Assembly (NCBI GenBank): GCA_016294075.1
Contig: JAEDCQ010000005.1
Span: 44,526 to 108,525 of the forward strand
Origin: Lachnospiraceae bacterium
GTDB lineage: Bacteria > Bacillota > Clostridia > Lachnospirales > Lachnospiraceae
DNA: 64,000 nucleotides
Direction of reading: 5' to 3'
In this document: positions 27,048 through 36,737 of the stretch, in pieces
Position numbering within the stretch: position 1 is the first letter of the stretch
Layout of the letters: the number at the start of each line of letters is the position of its first letter
The notes under the pieces: generated by a model
Databases searched by the model: none
Seen by the model: only the letters and a program-made list of their open reading frames with translations
What the model was told of the DNA's origin: nothing
Translations under genes and position numbers: made by a program

Positions 27048-28259
27048 ATGAAGAAAAGCCGTAAATATTTCCTTCTGTCAGCTATAGGAGTGGCACTTTT
27101 TTTTAATGTTCTTGCATGGAAGAGTTCCGCATTCTGTGATTTCTATGTTTCCCACATTTTTCCGATATGGCTGAACACATATGGAAAATGGACGAGTAAG
27201 TTTCCATTTTCAGTAGGCGAAATGATGATCGTACTTGCAGTAGCATTACTGAGTGTTTTTGTAATGTTAGGGCTTGTTGCGGTCATTTTTTTAATTGTAA
27301 AAAAGTGGAAGGAAAAAAAGCATTCTGTATCGGAGACATACAATAAAAATTACAAGCGTTATTTATCGATATATAAAGCCTATTCCTTCATATTTGCAAA
27401 TATCTTAGTGGCAGTCATGTGGATTATGACGTTAAATTGCTTTATTTTATATCACTGCTCCACCTTTGAAGAAAAATATTGGGATACAGTTACCGGTAAA
27501 ACGGAGTATTCGATAGAAGAATTGGGAGCTTTGCGTGACTTTGTGGTTACAAGAGTGAATCAGTATGCCAAAATGATGGAACGTGATGAGCATGGACTGA
27601 TTGTATATGACGGCAGTATGGAAGAAACAGCAATTCTTGCAATGCAGAATCTTGGAAAGGAATATCCGCAGCTCGAGGGCTTCTATACAACGCCTAAGAA
27701 AATTGCTGCATCCGAATTCTTAAGCCAGCAGTATATGAAGGGATACTATTTTCCGTTTTCTCTGGAAGCGAATTATAATGATGTAATGTATATCATCAGT
27801 AAACCGGCAACGATGTGCCATGAGCTTGCCCATACAAAGGGCTTTATATACGAGGATGAAGCGAATCTGATTGCTTTTCTGGCATGTCTGCATTCGGATG
27901 ACCCTGCATTTCAGTACAGCGGATATCTCTCCGTATTGACGTACATTGAGAATGATTTTTTGCGTTCCATTGATTATAATAAAGAGATTTATAATTCTCA
28001 TGTAAAGATATCCGCACAGGTGAAAAAAGACCGGGTGTTTTTGACAGAAGATGCGTGGAGTGAAGTGGAAAAGAAAGCGGTTATCAGTACCAAGACACTG
28101 AAAAAAGCCAGTGATGCCTTTACCAATACTACATTAGTATTAAACGGCGTGGAGCAGGGAAGTGCGAGCTATGGAGAAGTGGTAGGTCTTTTAATGGATT
28201 ATTATATCTGTATGGATGATGACCGGTTGCAGACAGAATACATGGTAAAATCAGAATAA
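27048..28259 (+). CDS. DUF3810 membrane zinc-metalloprotease-like protein
   Basis: This 403-residue protein has three or four N-terminal membrane helices (about residues 7-25, 60-90 and 120-140). A soluble domain follows with a gluzincin-like site CHELAHTKGF and, eight residues on, EDEANLIAF. HExxH plus a downstream Glu is the expected zinc site. The family is DUF3810, predicted membrane peptidases of unknown substrate. ATG 27048 is taken because GAGG lies 7 bases upstream, whereas the ATG at 27042 is too close. It appears to be its own transcription unit between kdgK and argC. Confidence 0.82.
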   Translation: MKKSRKYFLLSAIGVALFFNVLAWKSSAFCDFYVSHIFPIWLNTYGKWTSKFPFSVGEMMIVLAVALLSVFVMLGLVAVIFLIVKKWKEKKHSVSETYNKNYKRYLSIYKAYSFIFANILVAVMWIMTLNCFILYHCSTFEEKYWDTVTGKTEYSIEELGALRDFVVTRVNQYAKMMERDEHGLIVYDGSMEETAILAMQNLGKEYPQLEGFYTTPKKIAASEFLSQQYMKGYYFPFSLEANYNDVMYIISKPATMCHELAHTKGFIYEDEANLIAFLACLHSDDPAFQYSGYLSVLTYIENDFLRSIDYNKEIYNSHVKISAQVKKDRVFLTEDAWSEVEKKAVISTKTLKKASDAFTNTTLVLNGVEQGSASYGEVVGLLMDYYICMDDDRLQTEYMVKSE

Positions 28260-28291
28260 AACAGGAATATGAATAATTTGGTAAAAAGTGA

Positions 28292-28319
28292 TTGCTTTAT
28301 CTACATGTTTTGGTAGAAT
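28292..28319 (+). promoter_or_regulatory. Probable argC promoter
   Basis: TTGCTT (28292-28297) and TAGAAT (28314-28319) are spaced by 16 bases, about 60 bases before the argC start. Confidence 0.45.
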
Positions 28320-28378
28320 ATTTAAGGAAGCTTTAACAGAAAGGATTCTACAGACTGTGGAGGCATAGTAAAGCAAGG

Positions 28379-29326
28379 ATGAAGACTAAAATTTTTATTG
28401 ACGGCAGTGAAGGAACAACGGGCCTTCGCATATATGAACGGTTTGAGGGAAGAGATGACGTGGAATTACTCAGAATTTCCTCAGAGCTTAGAAAAGATAT
28501 AAATGAGAGAAAACGACTGATTAATGAGTCGGATATTACTTTTCTTTGTCTGCCGGATGCGGCGGCAAGGGAATCTGTAAGTCTTGTTGAAAATGAAAAA
28601 GTAAGAATTATAGATACATCTACGGCTCATCGCACGCAGGAGGGATGGGCATATGGTTTTGCGGAATTATCAGAGGCACATAGAAGTGCAATCAGAGAGG
28701 GAAAGAGAATTACGGTTCCGGGCTGCTATGCAACAGGATTTATTTCCCTTGTTTATCCGATGATTGCAAAAGGACTTATGCCTGCCGATTATCCGGTCAG
28801 TGCCTTCGGCCTCTCCGGTTACAGCGGTGCAGGTAAGAAGGTAATTGCTGCTTATGAAGCAGAGGAAAGACCCACAGATTTTGATGCTCCGCGTGAATAT
28901 GCGCTTACGCAGGAGCATAAGCATCTAAAGGAAATGCAGAAAATCACAGGGCTTTTAAAAACGCCGTTGTTTTCCCCTGTTATCTGTGATTATTACAGTG
29001 GAATGGTTATGTCAGTGCCGTTATATACGGATATGTTAAATGGCGTGCATTCCGTGGAGGATGTTCACGGTATGATGTCTGATTTTTATGCAGGTGAGAA
29101 ATTTATTCAGGTGATGCCCCTTGATGCGCAGGCGGGGGTCGGTAATATGTTAGCAGGTAATGCATGCTCGGGTTGGGACGGTCTTCGTATTTTTGTAACG
29201 GGAAATGAAGAAAGAATCGTTCTCTCTTCCCAATTTGATAATCTTGGAAAAGGAGCATCCGGTGCAGCAATTCAATGCTTAAACATTATGCTTGGATGTG
29301 CGGAGGATAAGGGATTGAATCTGTAA
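28379..29326 (+). CDS. argC: N-acetyl-gamma-glutamyl-phosphate reductase
   Basis: The 315-residue protein is the short (type 2) ArgC. It has the NADP-binding start KIFIDGSEGTTGLRIYERF, the active-site cysteine in VPGCYATGF, and GLSGYSGAGKK. It reduces N-acetylglutamyl phosphate in arginine synthesis. No other arg gene lies next to it, so it may be a second copy or a dispersed pathway gene. The ribosome site is unusual: GGAGG lies 15 bases upstream and AAGG directly abuts the ATG, so the start is slightly uncertain. Confidence 0.9.
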   Translation: MKTKIFIDGSEGTTGLRIYERFEGRDDVELLRISSELRKDINERKRLINESDITFLCLPDAAARESVSLVENEKVRIIDTSTAHRTQEGWAYGFAELSEAHRSAIREGKRITVPGCYATGFISLVYPMIAKGLMPADYPVSAFGLSGYSGAGKKVIAAYEAEERPTDFDAPREYALTQEHKHLKEMQKITGLLKTPLFSPVICDYYSGMVMSVPLYTDMLNGVHSVEDVHGMMSDFYAGEKFIQVMPLDAQAGVGNMLAGNACSGWDGLRIFVTGNEERIVLSSQFDNLGKGASGAAIQCLNIMLGCAEDKGLNL

Positions 29327-29430
29327 CTATTTTTGAAGAAAGAGTAATGGCAGCAGTGATAGGAATAAGATATTTATTTCGTTCGGATGTCATATTGAGA
29401 AAATAAGAACAAAACAGGAGAAAACGGGAT

Positions 29431-29736
29431 ATGATAAAGCATATTTGTATGTTTAAAATGAAGGAAAGTGCAAACGGAAAAAGCGGGTATGAAAATGCAA
29501 TGGAAGCGGCAGCCCGTTTGGATGGATTTGAGCAAAAAATTCCATCATTAAAGAAAATAGAAGTAAAGTTAAATTCAAAAGAAGCACCGCAGGATAATTA
29601 TGAGCTGGTTCTGATTTGTGATTTTGATGACATAGAAGGCTTAAATGCATATCAGAAGAATCCTCTCCATGTGGAGTTTGGAAAAATGCTTGCAGAGGTC
29701 CGTGAGTCCAGAGCGTGTATTGATTATGAATTCTAG
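29431..29736 (+). CDS. Dabb (stress-responsive A/B barrel) domain protein
   Basis: This 101-residue protein is made of one dimeric alpha-beta barrel domain: MIKHICMFKMKE at the start, VKLNSKEAPQDNYELVLICDF in the middle, and NPLHVEFGKMLAEVRESRACIDYEF, read in parts, at the end. The His-x7 pattern and the length are typical of the Dabb family, whose function in bacteria is mostly unknown. It has an AGGAG site upstream. It is a small stand-alone gene between argC and the MATE exporter. Confidence 0.8.
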   Translation: MIKHICMFKMKESANGKSGYENAMEAAARLDGFEQKIPSLKKIEVKLNSKEAPQDNYELVLICDFDDIEGLNAYQKNPLHVEFGKMLAEVRESRACIDYEF

Positions 29737-29777
29737 TCAGACAATACGATTTTGAAGCGTTTGGGATAGTTGACAGG

Positions 29778-29810
29778 CAGGGCGGCTCTTTGAGCTGCCT
29801 TTGTTTATGA
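29778..29810 (+). terminator. Weak terminator-like hairpin
   Basis: GGCGGCTC pairs with GAGCTGCC around TTT (one mismatch), followed by TTTGTTT, between the Dabb and MATE genes. Confidence 0.45.
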
Positions 29811-29846
29811 AAAACGGTGGCTTGTACAAATTAGAAAGGTTATTGT

Positions 29847-31208
29847 ATGAAAGAAAAATGGAAACAAAATAAAGCACTTTATCAGAAGATCTTATTTATT
29901 ACACTTCCGATTATTTTACAAAACTTACTAAGTGCAGCAGTAAGCTCTGCTGATGTTCTGATGCTGAATTATGTCGGACAGGATTCATTATCAGCCGGTT
30001 CACTTGCCACACAGTACAGTGGACTGGCATTCATGTTTTTTTATGGAATCGGAACGGGCGTAACCATGTTATGTGCCCAATACTGGGGCAAGGGTGATAT
30101 TAATGCAATGCATAAGGTAGAGGGAATCGCTATGCGGTTTTCGCTGATTATTGCAGGAATATTAGCACTTTCAACAGCACTGATACCGGAAACATTAATG
30201 CGTGTATTTACGAATGAAGAAGCGTTAATTGTTTTAGGCGGCCGTTATCTGCGGGTAGTAGCACCGTGCTTTATTTTCTGGGCAGTTACTGAGGTGTATC
30301 TGGCTGTGCTTCGGAGTGCCGGAAGAGTGAGTATCAGTACGGCAATTGAGGTGGTTGCACTCGGAAGTAATGTAATATTAAATGCAGTTTTAATATTCAG
30401 CCTTTTTGGCGCACCGAGAATGGGAATTATGGGTGTTGCATTAGCAACGACTATTTCGAGAGGTCTGTCTTTTTTTCTATGTCTGATTGTTTCGGTAAAA
30501 TCAGAAAATGTAAAAATGGTTGTACGTCCTATTTTTGAAAGGCATCCGCAGTTATCAAAGGACTTTATAACAATGGCATTGCCTGCGGTCGGTAATGATA
30601 TGGTATGGAGTCTGGCATTTGCCATGTATTCCGTAATTTTGGGACATTTAGGTTCGGATGTTGTAGCTGCAAACTCGATTGTGTCGGTTGTTCGCAATCT
30701 TGGTTCGGTATTCTGCTTTGCAATTGGAAGTGCAGCAGGAATTATTGTTGGACAGATTTTGGGAGAAAATCAGATTGAAGAGGGTAAAAAAGCAGGGCGG
30801 ATAATGCTTCGTTTATCCGTTTATACCGGTATTCTGGGTGGCTTGATTGTACTTGCCCTGGTTCCGACGGCTATGAAGTATGCCATGATTTCCGAACAGG
30901 CATTGAAATATCTGCGGTTTATGCTCTTTATAAATGTATATTACATAATGGGAACGGCAGTTAATACAACATTGATAGCGGGAGTATTCCGCGCAGGCGG
31001 CGACAGCCGGTTTGGATTTGTCTGCGATACGATAGACATGTGGGTGTATGCGGTGCCGTTGGGATTTTTTGCGGCATTTGTATTAAAATTGCCCGTAGAA
31101 GCAGTGTATTTTCTTCTTTGTACCGATGAATTTGTAAAGTGGCCATGGGTATTTAAACATTTCTTCAGTTATAAATGGGCAAAGAATATCACCCGGGATG
31201 ATATTTGA
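29847..31208 (+). CDS. MATE family multidrug/metabolite exporter
   Basis: This 453-residue protein has 12 predicted membrane helices in two similar halves. MATE-type features include LPIILQNLLSAAVSSADVLML in helix 1 and a matching TMALPAVGNDMVWSLAFAMY in helix 7. It exports cationic compounds using a Na+ or H+ gradient; the substrate is not readable. The gene precedes a Nudix hydrolase that starts 29 bases later and has its own ribosome site. Confidence 0.9.
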   Translation: MKEKWKQNKALYQKILFITLPIILQNLLSAAVSSADVLMLNYVGQDSLSAGSLATQYSGLAFMFFYGIGTGVTMLCAQYWGKGDINAMHKVEGIAMRFSLIIAGILALSTALIPETLMRVFTNEEALIVLGGRYLRVVAPCFIFWAVTEVYLAVLRSAGRVSISTAIEVVALGSNVILNAVLIFSLFGAPRMGIMGVALATTISRGLSFFLCLIVSVKSENVKMVVRPIFERHPQLSKDFITMALPAVGNDMVWSLAFAMYSVILGHLGSDVVAANSIVSVVRNLGSVFCFAIGSAAGIIVGQILGENQIEEGKKAGRIMLRLSVYTGILGGLIVLALVPTAMKYAMISEQALKYLRFMLFINVYYIMGTAVNTTLIAGVFRAGGDSRFGFVCDTIDMWVYAVPLGFFAAFVLKLPVEAVYFLLCTDEFVKWPWVFKHFFSYKWAKNITRDDI

Positions 31209-31237
31209 CACTACATCGGGAAAGGAGAACGAGAAAT

Positions 31238-31714
31238 ATGAAAAGCCCGTTGACAACATTATGTTATATTGAGAAAGATGATGCATATCTTATGCTTCAC
31301 CGGATAAAAAAAGAAAATGACATCAATAAGGATAAATGGATTGGAATCGGCGGACATTTTGAAGCAGGCGAAAGTCCGGAGGAATGCCTGCTTCGTGAGG
31401 TAAAAGAAGAAACAGGGCTTATTTTGCAGTCTTACCGTTTTCGTGGGCTTGTTACCTTTGTGACATTGCAGGGAATTGCGGAATACATGTGTCTTTTTTC
31501 TTCGGATGAGTTTTCCGGAGAACTGGCAGAATGCGATGAGGGTGAGCTCGTGTGGGTAAAAAAGGAGCAGATTAAGGAGTTGAATTTATGGGAGGGAGAC
31601 CATATTTTTCTAAAGCTATTAGAGGAACGCGAAAGCTTTTTTACCCTGAAGCTTGTATATGATGAGGATAGACTGGCAGAAGCTGTTGTAGATGGGAATA
31701 GGATACTAAAATAA
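31238..31714 (+). CDS. Nudix hydrolase, MutT/8-oxo-dGTP diphosphatase-like
   Basis: The 158-residue protein has a complete Nudix box: GHFEAGESPEECLLREVKEETG, seen as two overlapping segments G-x5-E-x7-REVKEETG (about residues 39-61). The N-terminus (TTLCYIEKDDAYLMLHR) and the absence of other domains suit the MutT-like 8-oxo-dGTP diphosphatases. It would clean oxidised nucleotides or related diphosphates. ATG 31238 is set by AAAGGAGAA upstream. It is followed by a bidirectional terminator shared with the convergent AraC gene. Confidence 0.88.
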   Translation: MKSPLTTLCYIEKDDAYLMLHRIKKENDINKDKWIGIGGHFEAGESPEECLLREVKEETGLILQSYRFRGLVTFVTLQGIAEYMCLFSSDEFSGELAECDEGELVWVKKEQIKELNLWEGDHIFLKLLEERESFFTLKLVYDEDRLAEAVVDGNRILK

Positions 31715-31746
31715 GGATGCTCCACCAAAACGGTGCATCCTTATTT
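31713..31746. terminator. Bidirectional terminator between the Nudix and AraC genes
   Basis: AAGGATGC pairs with GCATCCTT, with the inner CCAAAACGG, followed by ATTTTAAC on the plus strand and AAAATAA-complement on the other. It serves the convergent genes. Confidence 0.7.
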
Positions 31747-31782
31747 TAACAACATATGACTCGTGAGGCGAGGCTCCGTTTT

Positions 31783-32736
31783 TTAAATAGGAGAGCGGCG
31801 CTCGCGTTTATATTCGGTTGGGGTCATATGCAGATAACGCTTAAATACTTTATTAAAATAACTGATGTTACCGAATCCCACGGTGATTGCCAGATTAGAA
31901 ATACTGTCTGCATTCTTATCCTGATGCTGGATGAGCTTTGCTGCATGAAAAATACGGTATTTCAGAAGATATTCAAACGGAGTCTGGCGCAATACACGTT
32001 GGAAGCAGCGGCAGCATTCACTCTTGCTGATATGGATTGAGCAGGCAATATCATCCAGAGTGATGGGTTCTGCAAAATGATTTTCAATATAAAGGATCGC
32101 ATCTTTAATACGCTGTTCATCGTTCACGATACGTTTGGATTTCACAATAGCAGCCGATTCGTTGCGGGGAACTTTTAACAAAGCATTCCATAGATTGCAG
32201 ACAGCGGCTTTACAGAAAAGCTCATATCCGAAGTCTTCTTTAAAATAGCTGTCTCGGATTTGTTTCATATAATCAATAAGCGGAGCGGTATATGGATCAT
32301 CATTTCCTAAAATGAGATACTTCATCTGCGGATTCTCTAATATCGGGCTTAAATATTTAACTGACATAGCAGCACTCCCGTATCCGAAAATCATAGCCGG
32401 ATGAAAAACTACGGAGAAAAATACAGCGTCATAGTCTTCCACAAGATGAAAAGCGTGAAGGACATTCTGATTTACAAAAATGCCCTGACCGGGAGAGAGA
32501 ATAACGGAAACGTCGTCCACAAGAGCCTCTACCCTGCCGCCAAGAATATAAATCATTTCAATTTCAGGATGCCAATGCCATCTGATAAGCTTAAGATACA
32601 TTTTAGACAAGGTTACCGGATAGACCGTAATCGGAAATTCCAGATTACCATGTGTTTTAAGTTCCTGAAGATCTTTTCCGACAGGAACGGCATCTCGCTC
32701 TACATCGGTAATATCTTTCATATCATCGTAAATCAT
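31783..32736 (-). CDS. AraC-family transcriptional regulator with cupin sensor domain
   Basis: The 317-residue protein has an N-terminal cupin ligand domain (about residues 30-120, with HWHPEIEMIYILGG and FVNQNVLHAFHL). The C-terminal double helix-turn-helix (about 215-312) has ITLDDIACSIHISKSECCRCF and GFGNISYFNKVFKRYLHMTPTEYKR, each read in part. It lies 24 bases downstream of galT on the same strand, so it is probably co-transcribed. It may regulate galactose or related sugar use, but the ligand is not known. Confidence 0.9.
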   Translation of the reverse strand: MIYDDMKDITDVERDAVPVGKDLQELKTHGNLEFPITVYPVTLSKMYLKLIRWHWHPEIEMIYILGGRVEALVDDVSVILSPGQGIFVNQNVLHAFHLVEDYDAVFFSVVFHPAMIFGYGSAAMSVKYLSPILENPQMKYLILGNDDPYTAPLIDYMKQIRDSYFKEDFGYELFCKAAVCNLWNALLKVPRNESAAIVKSKRIVNDEQRIKDAILYIENHFAEPITLDDIACSIHISKSECCRCFQRVLRQTPFEYLLKYRIFHAAKLIQHQDKNADSISNLAITVGFGNISYFNKVFKRYLHMTPTEYKRERRSPI

Positions 32737-32760
32737 TTCCCCTAATTCCCCTTTGTGATT

Positions 32761-34260
32761 TTAAAGCGTCTTAATAAAACGTCGGAATGCATTAAGACCT
32801 TCGTCTGTCTGTTTGTAAACACCGGCACACTCTAATACCTGCGTAAAAACAAGGCCGATTTCATCCTGTATAATTTTATCAATATTTTCACTGTTAATAT
32901 GGTCATATTTCCTTATAAACTCGCCTGCCCAGTCTGCATGCTTGGCTAAATCTTCGTTTGAAGTTAAGTCTTTTCCGGTGAGAATATATTCCTTTAGTAA
33001 TTCCATTTCAGCCTTTAAGCGGGAAGGAAGAACCGCAAGCCCCATAACTTCAATCAAACCAATATTTTCTTTTTTTATGTGGTGAAGCTCTTCATGCGGA
33101 TGGTAAAGTCCCATCGGGTATTCTTCCGTTGTGATATTATTGCGAAGAACGAGGTCAAGCTCGTATTTTCCATCTTTGAAGCGCGCAATCGGTGTGATGG
33201 TATTGTGGGGTTCCCCGTCTGTTTCCGCATAGATGAAGGCCGCCTCGTCCGTGTATGAACGCCACGCAGTCAGGATTTTATCTGCCAAATCAATAATTCT
33301 CTTTTCATTTTCACAGCGAAGGCGGATTACAGACATCGGCCATTTTACAATACCGGTTTCCACATCCTCAAAGTTCGAGATAGTAAAGTGCTCAAGATAA
33401 GGAGCCTTTGCCATTGCAAATTCATAATTACCACCCTGAAAATGGTCATGTGAGAGGATGGAACCGCCTACTATCGGAAGGTCAGCATTGGAGCCTAAGA
33501 AGTAATGCGGGAATAATTTCACAAAATCAAACAGCTTAATAAAGGTGCTGCGTTCTATTTTCATCGGTGTATGTTCACCATTAAATACGATGCAGTGCTC
33601 ATTGTAATATACATAAGGAGAATATTGGAATCCCCATTTGGAATCATTGATTGTAATCGGAATAATACGATGATTTAATCTGGCGGGATGATTTGTACGT
33701 CCGGCATAGCCTTCATTTTCCATACAAAGAAGACATTTCGGGTAACCGCTCTGTTTTGCCAGTTTAGCAGCGGCGATTGCTTTTGGATCCTTTTCCGGCT
33801 TGGAAAGATTGATTGTGATATCAATGTCTCCGTATTCGGTAGGAGTTACCCAGCGCATGTCTTTGCAGACACGGTATCTGCGGATATAATCGGAATCCTG
33901 ACTGAGTTTATAATAATAGTCGGTGGCTTCCTTCGGTGACTGTGCATACTTCTCTTTAAAGGTGCGGATAACAAAAGAGGGTCTCGGCATCAGACAGTTC
34001 ATGATTCTGGTGTCAAACAAATCCTTGTAAACAATACTGTCTTCAATCAATTTATTTTCAACGGCATAATCCAACATCTCGGAAAGAACAGCCTCTAAAT
34101 CAACAGAGGTATATTCTTCCTGTGGTTCTTCATAATCACTGATATCTAATACATCCAGAATCAGATTAGTGGTATATATTTTTTCTTCTTCCGGTATCAA
34201 ACCGGTATTAAGACCATATGTAACTAATTTTTTAACCGCTTCATAAATCATTTGTATCAT
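32761..34260 (-). CDS. galT: UDP-glucose--hexose-1-phosphate uridylyltransferase, class II
   Basis: This 499-residue protein is of the Gram-positive class II GalT type. It has motifs NHPARLNHRIIPI and the nucleotidyl-transfer histidine site SHDHFQGG. The C-terminal YPMGLYHPHEELHHIKKENIGLIEVMG, read in parts, is typical. It transfers UMP between UDP-glucose and galactose-1-phosphate in the Leloir pathway. A purine-rich GGGGG site precedes the start. No galK or galE is in the window. It is divergent from the Csp-like protease gene and followed by an AraC regulator. Confidence 0.95.
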   Translation of the reverse strand: MIQMIYEAVKKLVTYGLNTGLIPEEEKIYTTNLILDVLDISDYEEPQEEYTSVDLEAVLSEMLDYAVENKLIEDSIVYKDLFDTRIMNCLMPRPSFVIRTFKEKYAQSPKEATDYYYKLSQDSDYIRRYRVCKDMRWVTPTEYGDIDITINLSKPEKDPKAIAAAKLAKQSGYPKCLLCMENEGYAGRTNHPARLNHRIIPITINDSKWGFQYSPYVYYNEHCIVFNGEHTPMKIERSTFIKLFDFVKLFPHYFLGSNADLPIVGGSILSHDHFQGGNYEFAMAKAPYLEHFTISNFEDVETGIVKWPMSVIRLRCENEKRIIDLADKILTAWRSYTDEAAFIYAETDGEPHNTITPIARFKDGKYELDLVLRNNITTEEYPMGLYHPHEELHHIKKENIGLIEVMGLAVLPSRLKAEMELLKEYILTGKDLTSNEDLAKHADWAGEFIRKYDHINSENIDKIIQDEIGLVFTQVLECAGVYKQTDEGLNAFRRFIKTL

Positions 34261-34319
34261 ATCCCCCTTTTATATATCCAATACAAAAGCAACTGCAAAA
34301 TAAAAAATATGTAAAGATT

Positions 34320-34348
34320 TTTACAATTACTCATTCATAAGATACTAT
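34320..34348 (+). promoter_or_regulatory. Probable promoter of the subtilase gene
   Basis: TTTACA (34320-34325) and TACTAT (34343-34348) are spaced by 17 bases, 37 bases before ATG 34385. Confidence 0.5.
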
Positions 34349-34384
34349 ACAATAGCAGAAGTTTTAATTCAACAGGTTGTTCAC

Positions 34385-36298
34385 ATGTATTTTTTTATAT
34401 TTCATATCATAGACTGCTACAAAAATCCGAATGGTAAAGATATTATTTTGAATAACGAGAAGCTTGACAGCATTTTGAATCTTTCTCTGGAAACAGAAGA
34501 GGCGGTGCGGGAAAAATCGAATATATTAAGTAATGGTTTCAATCCTGAAAACGGCATATGGGAGGTGATTGTAAAATATCACGGAGACATTTCACGGATG
34601 GCATCTGAAGTGGAGTCGTTAGAACTATTATTAAACGGATATGCGATTATGACGCTTTCGGAAGCACAGCTTGCACGTATTATAATGGAGGATGAAATTG
34701 AATATGTGGAAAAACCGAAAAGCTTCGCATTTGATGTTTATCAGGCAAAACTGCGTTCCTGCATACTGCCTGTAACAACGGGGGAAACAGGATTAACAGG
34801 AGAGGATGTTCTGATTGCCGTATTGGATTCCGGCATAAATTATCTTTTGCCGGATTTTCAAAATGAAAACGGAAGCCGTATTCTGTATTTATGGGATCAG
34901 ACATTGCAGGCGGATTCAGAGCGTGGGTTCCTGCCTCCGGACGGTTTTGCCAAAGGTGTGGAATTTACAAAAGCGGATATTGACCGCGCAATAGCGGCTT
35001 CGCAGGAAGAGACTTCCGGAAGACGGATAGTAAATTATTCTGCTGCAAGGGAAATTGTTCCCTCAACAGATGCAAGCGGACACGGAACAGCGGTAACGGG
35101 AATCGCAGCCGGAAGCCCGGCCGCGTTGCGTTATCAGGGTATAGCACCCCAAAGCGGATTGCTGATTGTAAAGCTTGGCGGCAACAGGTTGGTAGCCGGC
35201 AGAGAAGAGGGTATCGGAGTGACAGATAACAGCGGAACGGAAGTAGAACCAAGCACACAAAATTTTCCGCTCACTACTGACTTGATGAGGGGGATTTCGT
35301 ATGTGCTCAGAAAAGCGCAGGAGCTTAGAAGACCCGTGGCTGTCAACATGAGTATCGGGGATTCCTATGGTTCACATGACGGCACCTCCCTTCTGGAGCG
35401 TTTCATCGATGCGGCCTGCGAAACGGGCAGAAATGTTATCTGCATCGGGAGCGGCAATGAAGCGGTGGCAGGCGGACATACTTCTCTGCGCCTTATCAGG
35501 GAAGAGAGAATTGAGCTGTCAATAGCCGAGGCAGAGCAAAGCATAAATGTTCAAATTTGGAAAAACTATGCAGACAGTATAACGCTTACGCTCGAAGCAC
35601 CCGGAGGCGCGCGATATCCGGTAGTATTGGAGCGTACTGGGAAGCAGACATGGATTATCGGGGATACACGTGTGCTGATTTATGTCAGTCCGCCGACTCC
35701 GCATTCGGTTAACGAAGAAATATTTTTCGATTTCATTCCGCTGGAACGCTATGTTGACAGCGGCATCTGGACGTTTGTGCTAACCCCTGTAGGAGAGAAC
35801 CGAGAGGACACCCATTTTTTTCTTCCGGATGCGGTTGCCCGAAATGCACAGACCCGTTTTTTGCGACCGAATCCGCATCTGACCATGACAATTCCCGGTT
35901 TTTCATCACGCGCAATCACAGTAGGAGCTTATGATATGGTAATAGATGCCTATGCTGACTTTTCCGGCAGGGATCGGGAGATTGATGAGCGGGAGAGTGC
36001 TTTTTTTGCATCAAATGTAAAACCCGATATTGTGGCGCCGGGAGTCGGAATCACAGCCCCCGCATCTGGTGGCGGGTATCGTTCCTTTACCGGTACGTCC
36101 TTTGCAACACCGATTGTTACGGGAAGTGCGGCTCTTTTGCTGGAATGGGGCATTGTGCGCGGAAACGATAATTTTTTATATGGGGAAAAGGTAAAGGCAT
36201 ATCTTCGAAGGGGAGCCAGACCGCTTTCCGATGAAAGAATCTATCCGAATGCAAAGACAGGCTACGGTGCGCTGTGCGTGAACGAGAGTATACCGTAA
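34385..36298 (+). CDS. Subtilisin-family (S8) serine protease, Csp-like
   Basis: The 637-codon frame has the complete catalytic triad: Asp148 (IAVLDSGIN), His233 (DASGHGTAVTGIAAG) and Ser572 (FTGTSFATP). A pro-domain (about residues 25-112) ends EYVEKPKSF. A beta-rich insertion (about 370-470) between His and Ser resembles the jelly-roll of the clostridial Csp germination proteases. Csp proteins activate the spore cortex hydrolase SleC. There is no signal peptide, as in Csp. The true start is uncertain: the ATG at 34385 has only a weak site, and a TTG at 34448 would match family N-termini better. The gene has its own promoter, divergent from galT. Confidence 0.88.
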   Translation: MYFFIFHIIDCYKNPNGKDIILNNEKLDSILNLSLETEEAVREKSNILSNGFNPENGIWEVIVKYHGDISRMASEVESLELLLNGYAIMTLSEAQLARIIMEDEIEYVEKPKSFAFDVYQAKLRSCILPVTTGETGLTGEDVLIAVLDSGINYLLPDFQNENGSRILYLWDQTLQADSERGFLPPDGFAKGVEFTKADIDRAIAASQEETSGRRIVNYSAAREIVPSTDASGHGTAVTGIAAGSPAALRYQGIAPQSGLLIVKLGGNRLVAGREEGIGVTDNSGTEVEPSTQNFPLTTDLMRGISYVLRKAQELRRPVAVNMSIGDSYGSHDGTSLLERFIDAACETGRNVICIGSGNEAVAGGHTSLRLIREERIELSIAEAEQSINVQIWKNYADSITLTLEAPGGARYPVVLERTGKQTWIIGDTRVLIYVSPPTPHSVNEEIFFDFIPLERYVDSGIWTFVLTPVGENREDTHFFLPDAVARNAQTRFLRPNPHLTMTIPGFSSRAITVGAYDMVIDAYADFSGRDREIDERESAFFASNVKPDIVAPGVGITAPASGGGYRSFTGTSFATPIVTGSAALLLEWGIVRGNDNFLYGEKVKAYLRRGARPLSDERIYPNAKTGYGALCVNESIP

Positions 36299-36337
36299 GT
36301 CGGGAATGAGAGTATGTTGTAAAGCATGAGAAAAGTG

Positions 36338-36392
36338 AACGGGGTATATAGGTTTAATTTCAGGTTTTTATACCCCGTTAGTCGTTTTTTTT
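36338..36392 (+). terminator. Terminator-like palindrome after the subtilase
   Basis: AACGGGGTATA pairs perfectly with TATACCCCGTT over a 20-base loop, followed by AGTCG and eight T. It is also the first member of a family of GGGGTATA palindromes in this spacer. Confidence 0.7.
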
Positions 36393-36688
36393 CATAAAAT
36401 AACAGAGTGAAATGCCTCGAAAACAGCATTTTGAAGAACATATACCCCGATAATGAGAGAAAACGGGGTAATACAACTCAGTAAAATTGTCCTATACCCT
36501 TGCAGACAATTAAGAAAATAGTTGGAGCGATTGGAGGGGGTATTAAAAGAAAATATGTGAACGTTATACCCCACAGACATTTTAAATGATGAGGTTTGAT
36601 TTCAGGCAATTAAGAATATGGAATAGAAGCTAAGAGGATAGCTAAGAGGATAGAAGACAAAACAAGAAGATAAGAAGCTTAATAAGAG

Positions 36689-36737
36689 CAGGGTAGATAT
36701 GGCAGCATTTGCGCCGTATCTACCCTGTTTGATTTGT
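36689..36737 (+). terminator. Strong hairpin, terminator-like
   Basis: CAGGGTAGATA pairs perfectly with TATCTACCCTG, with inner TGGC/GCCG-type pairing, then TTTGATTTG. It lies inside the gene-free spacer, so which transcript it ends is unclear. Confidence 0.55.
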
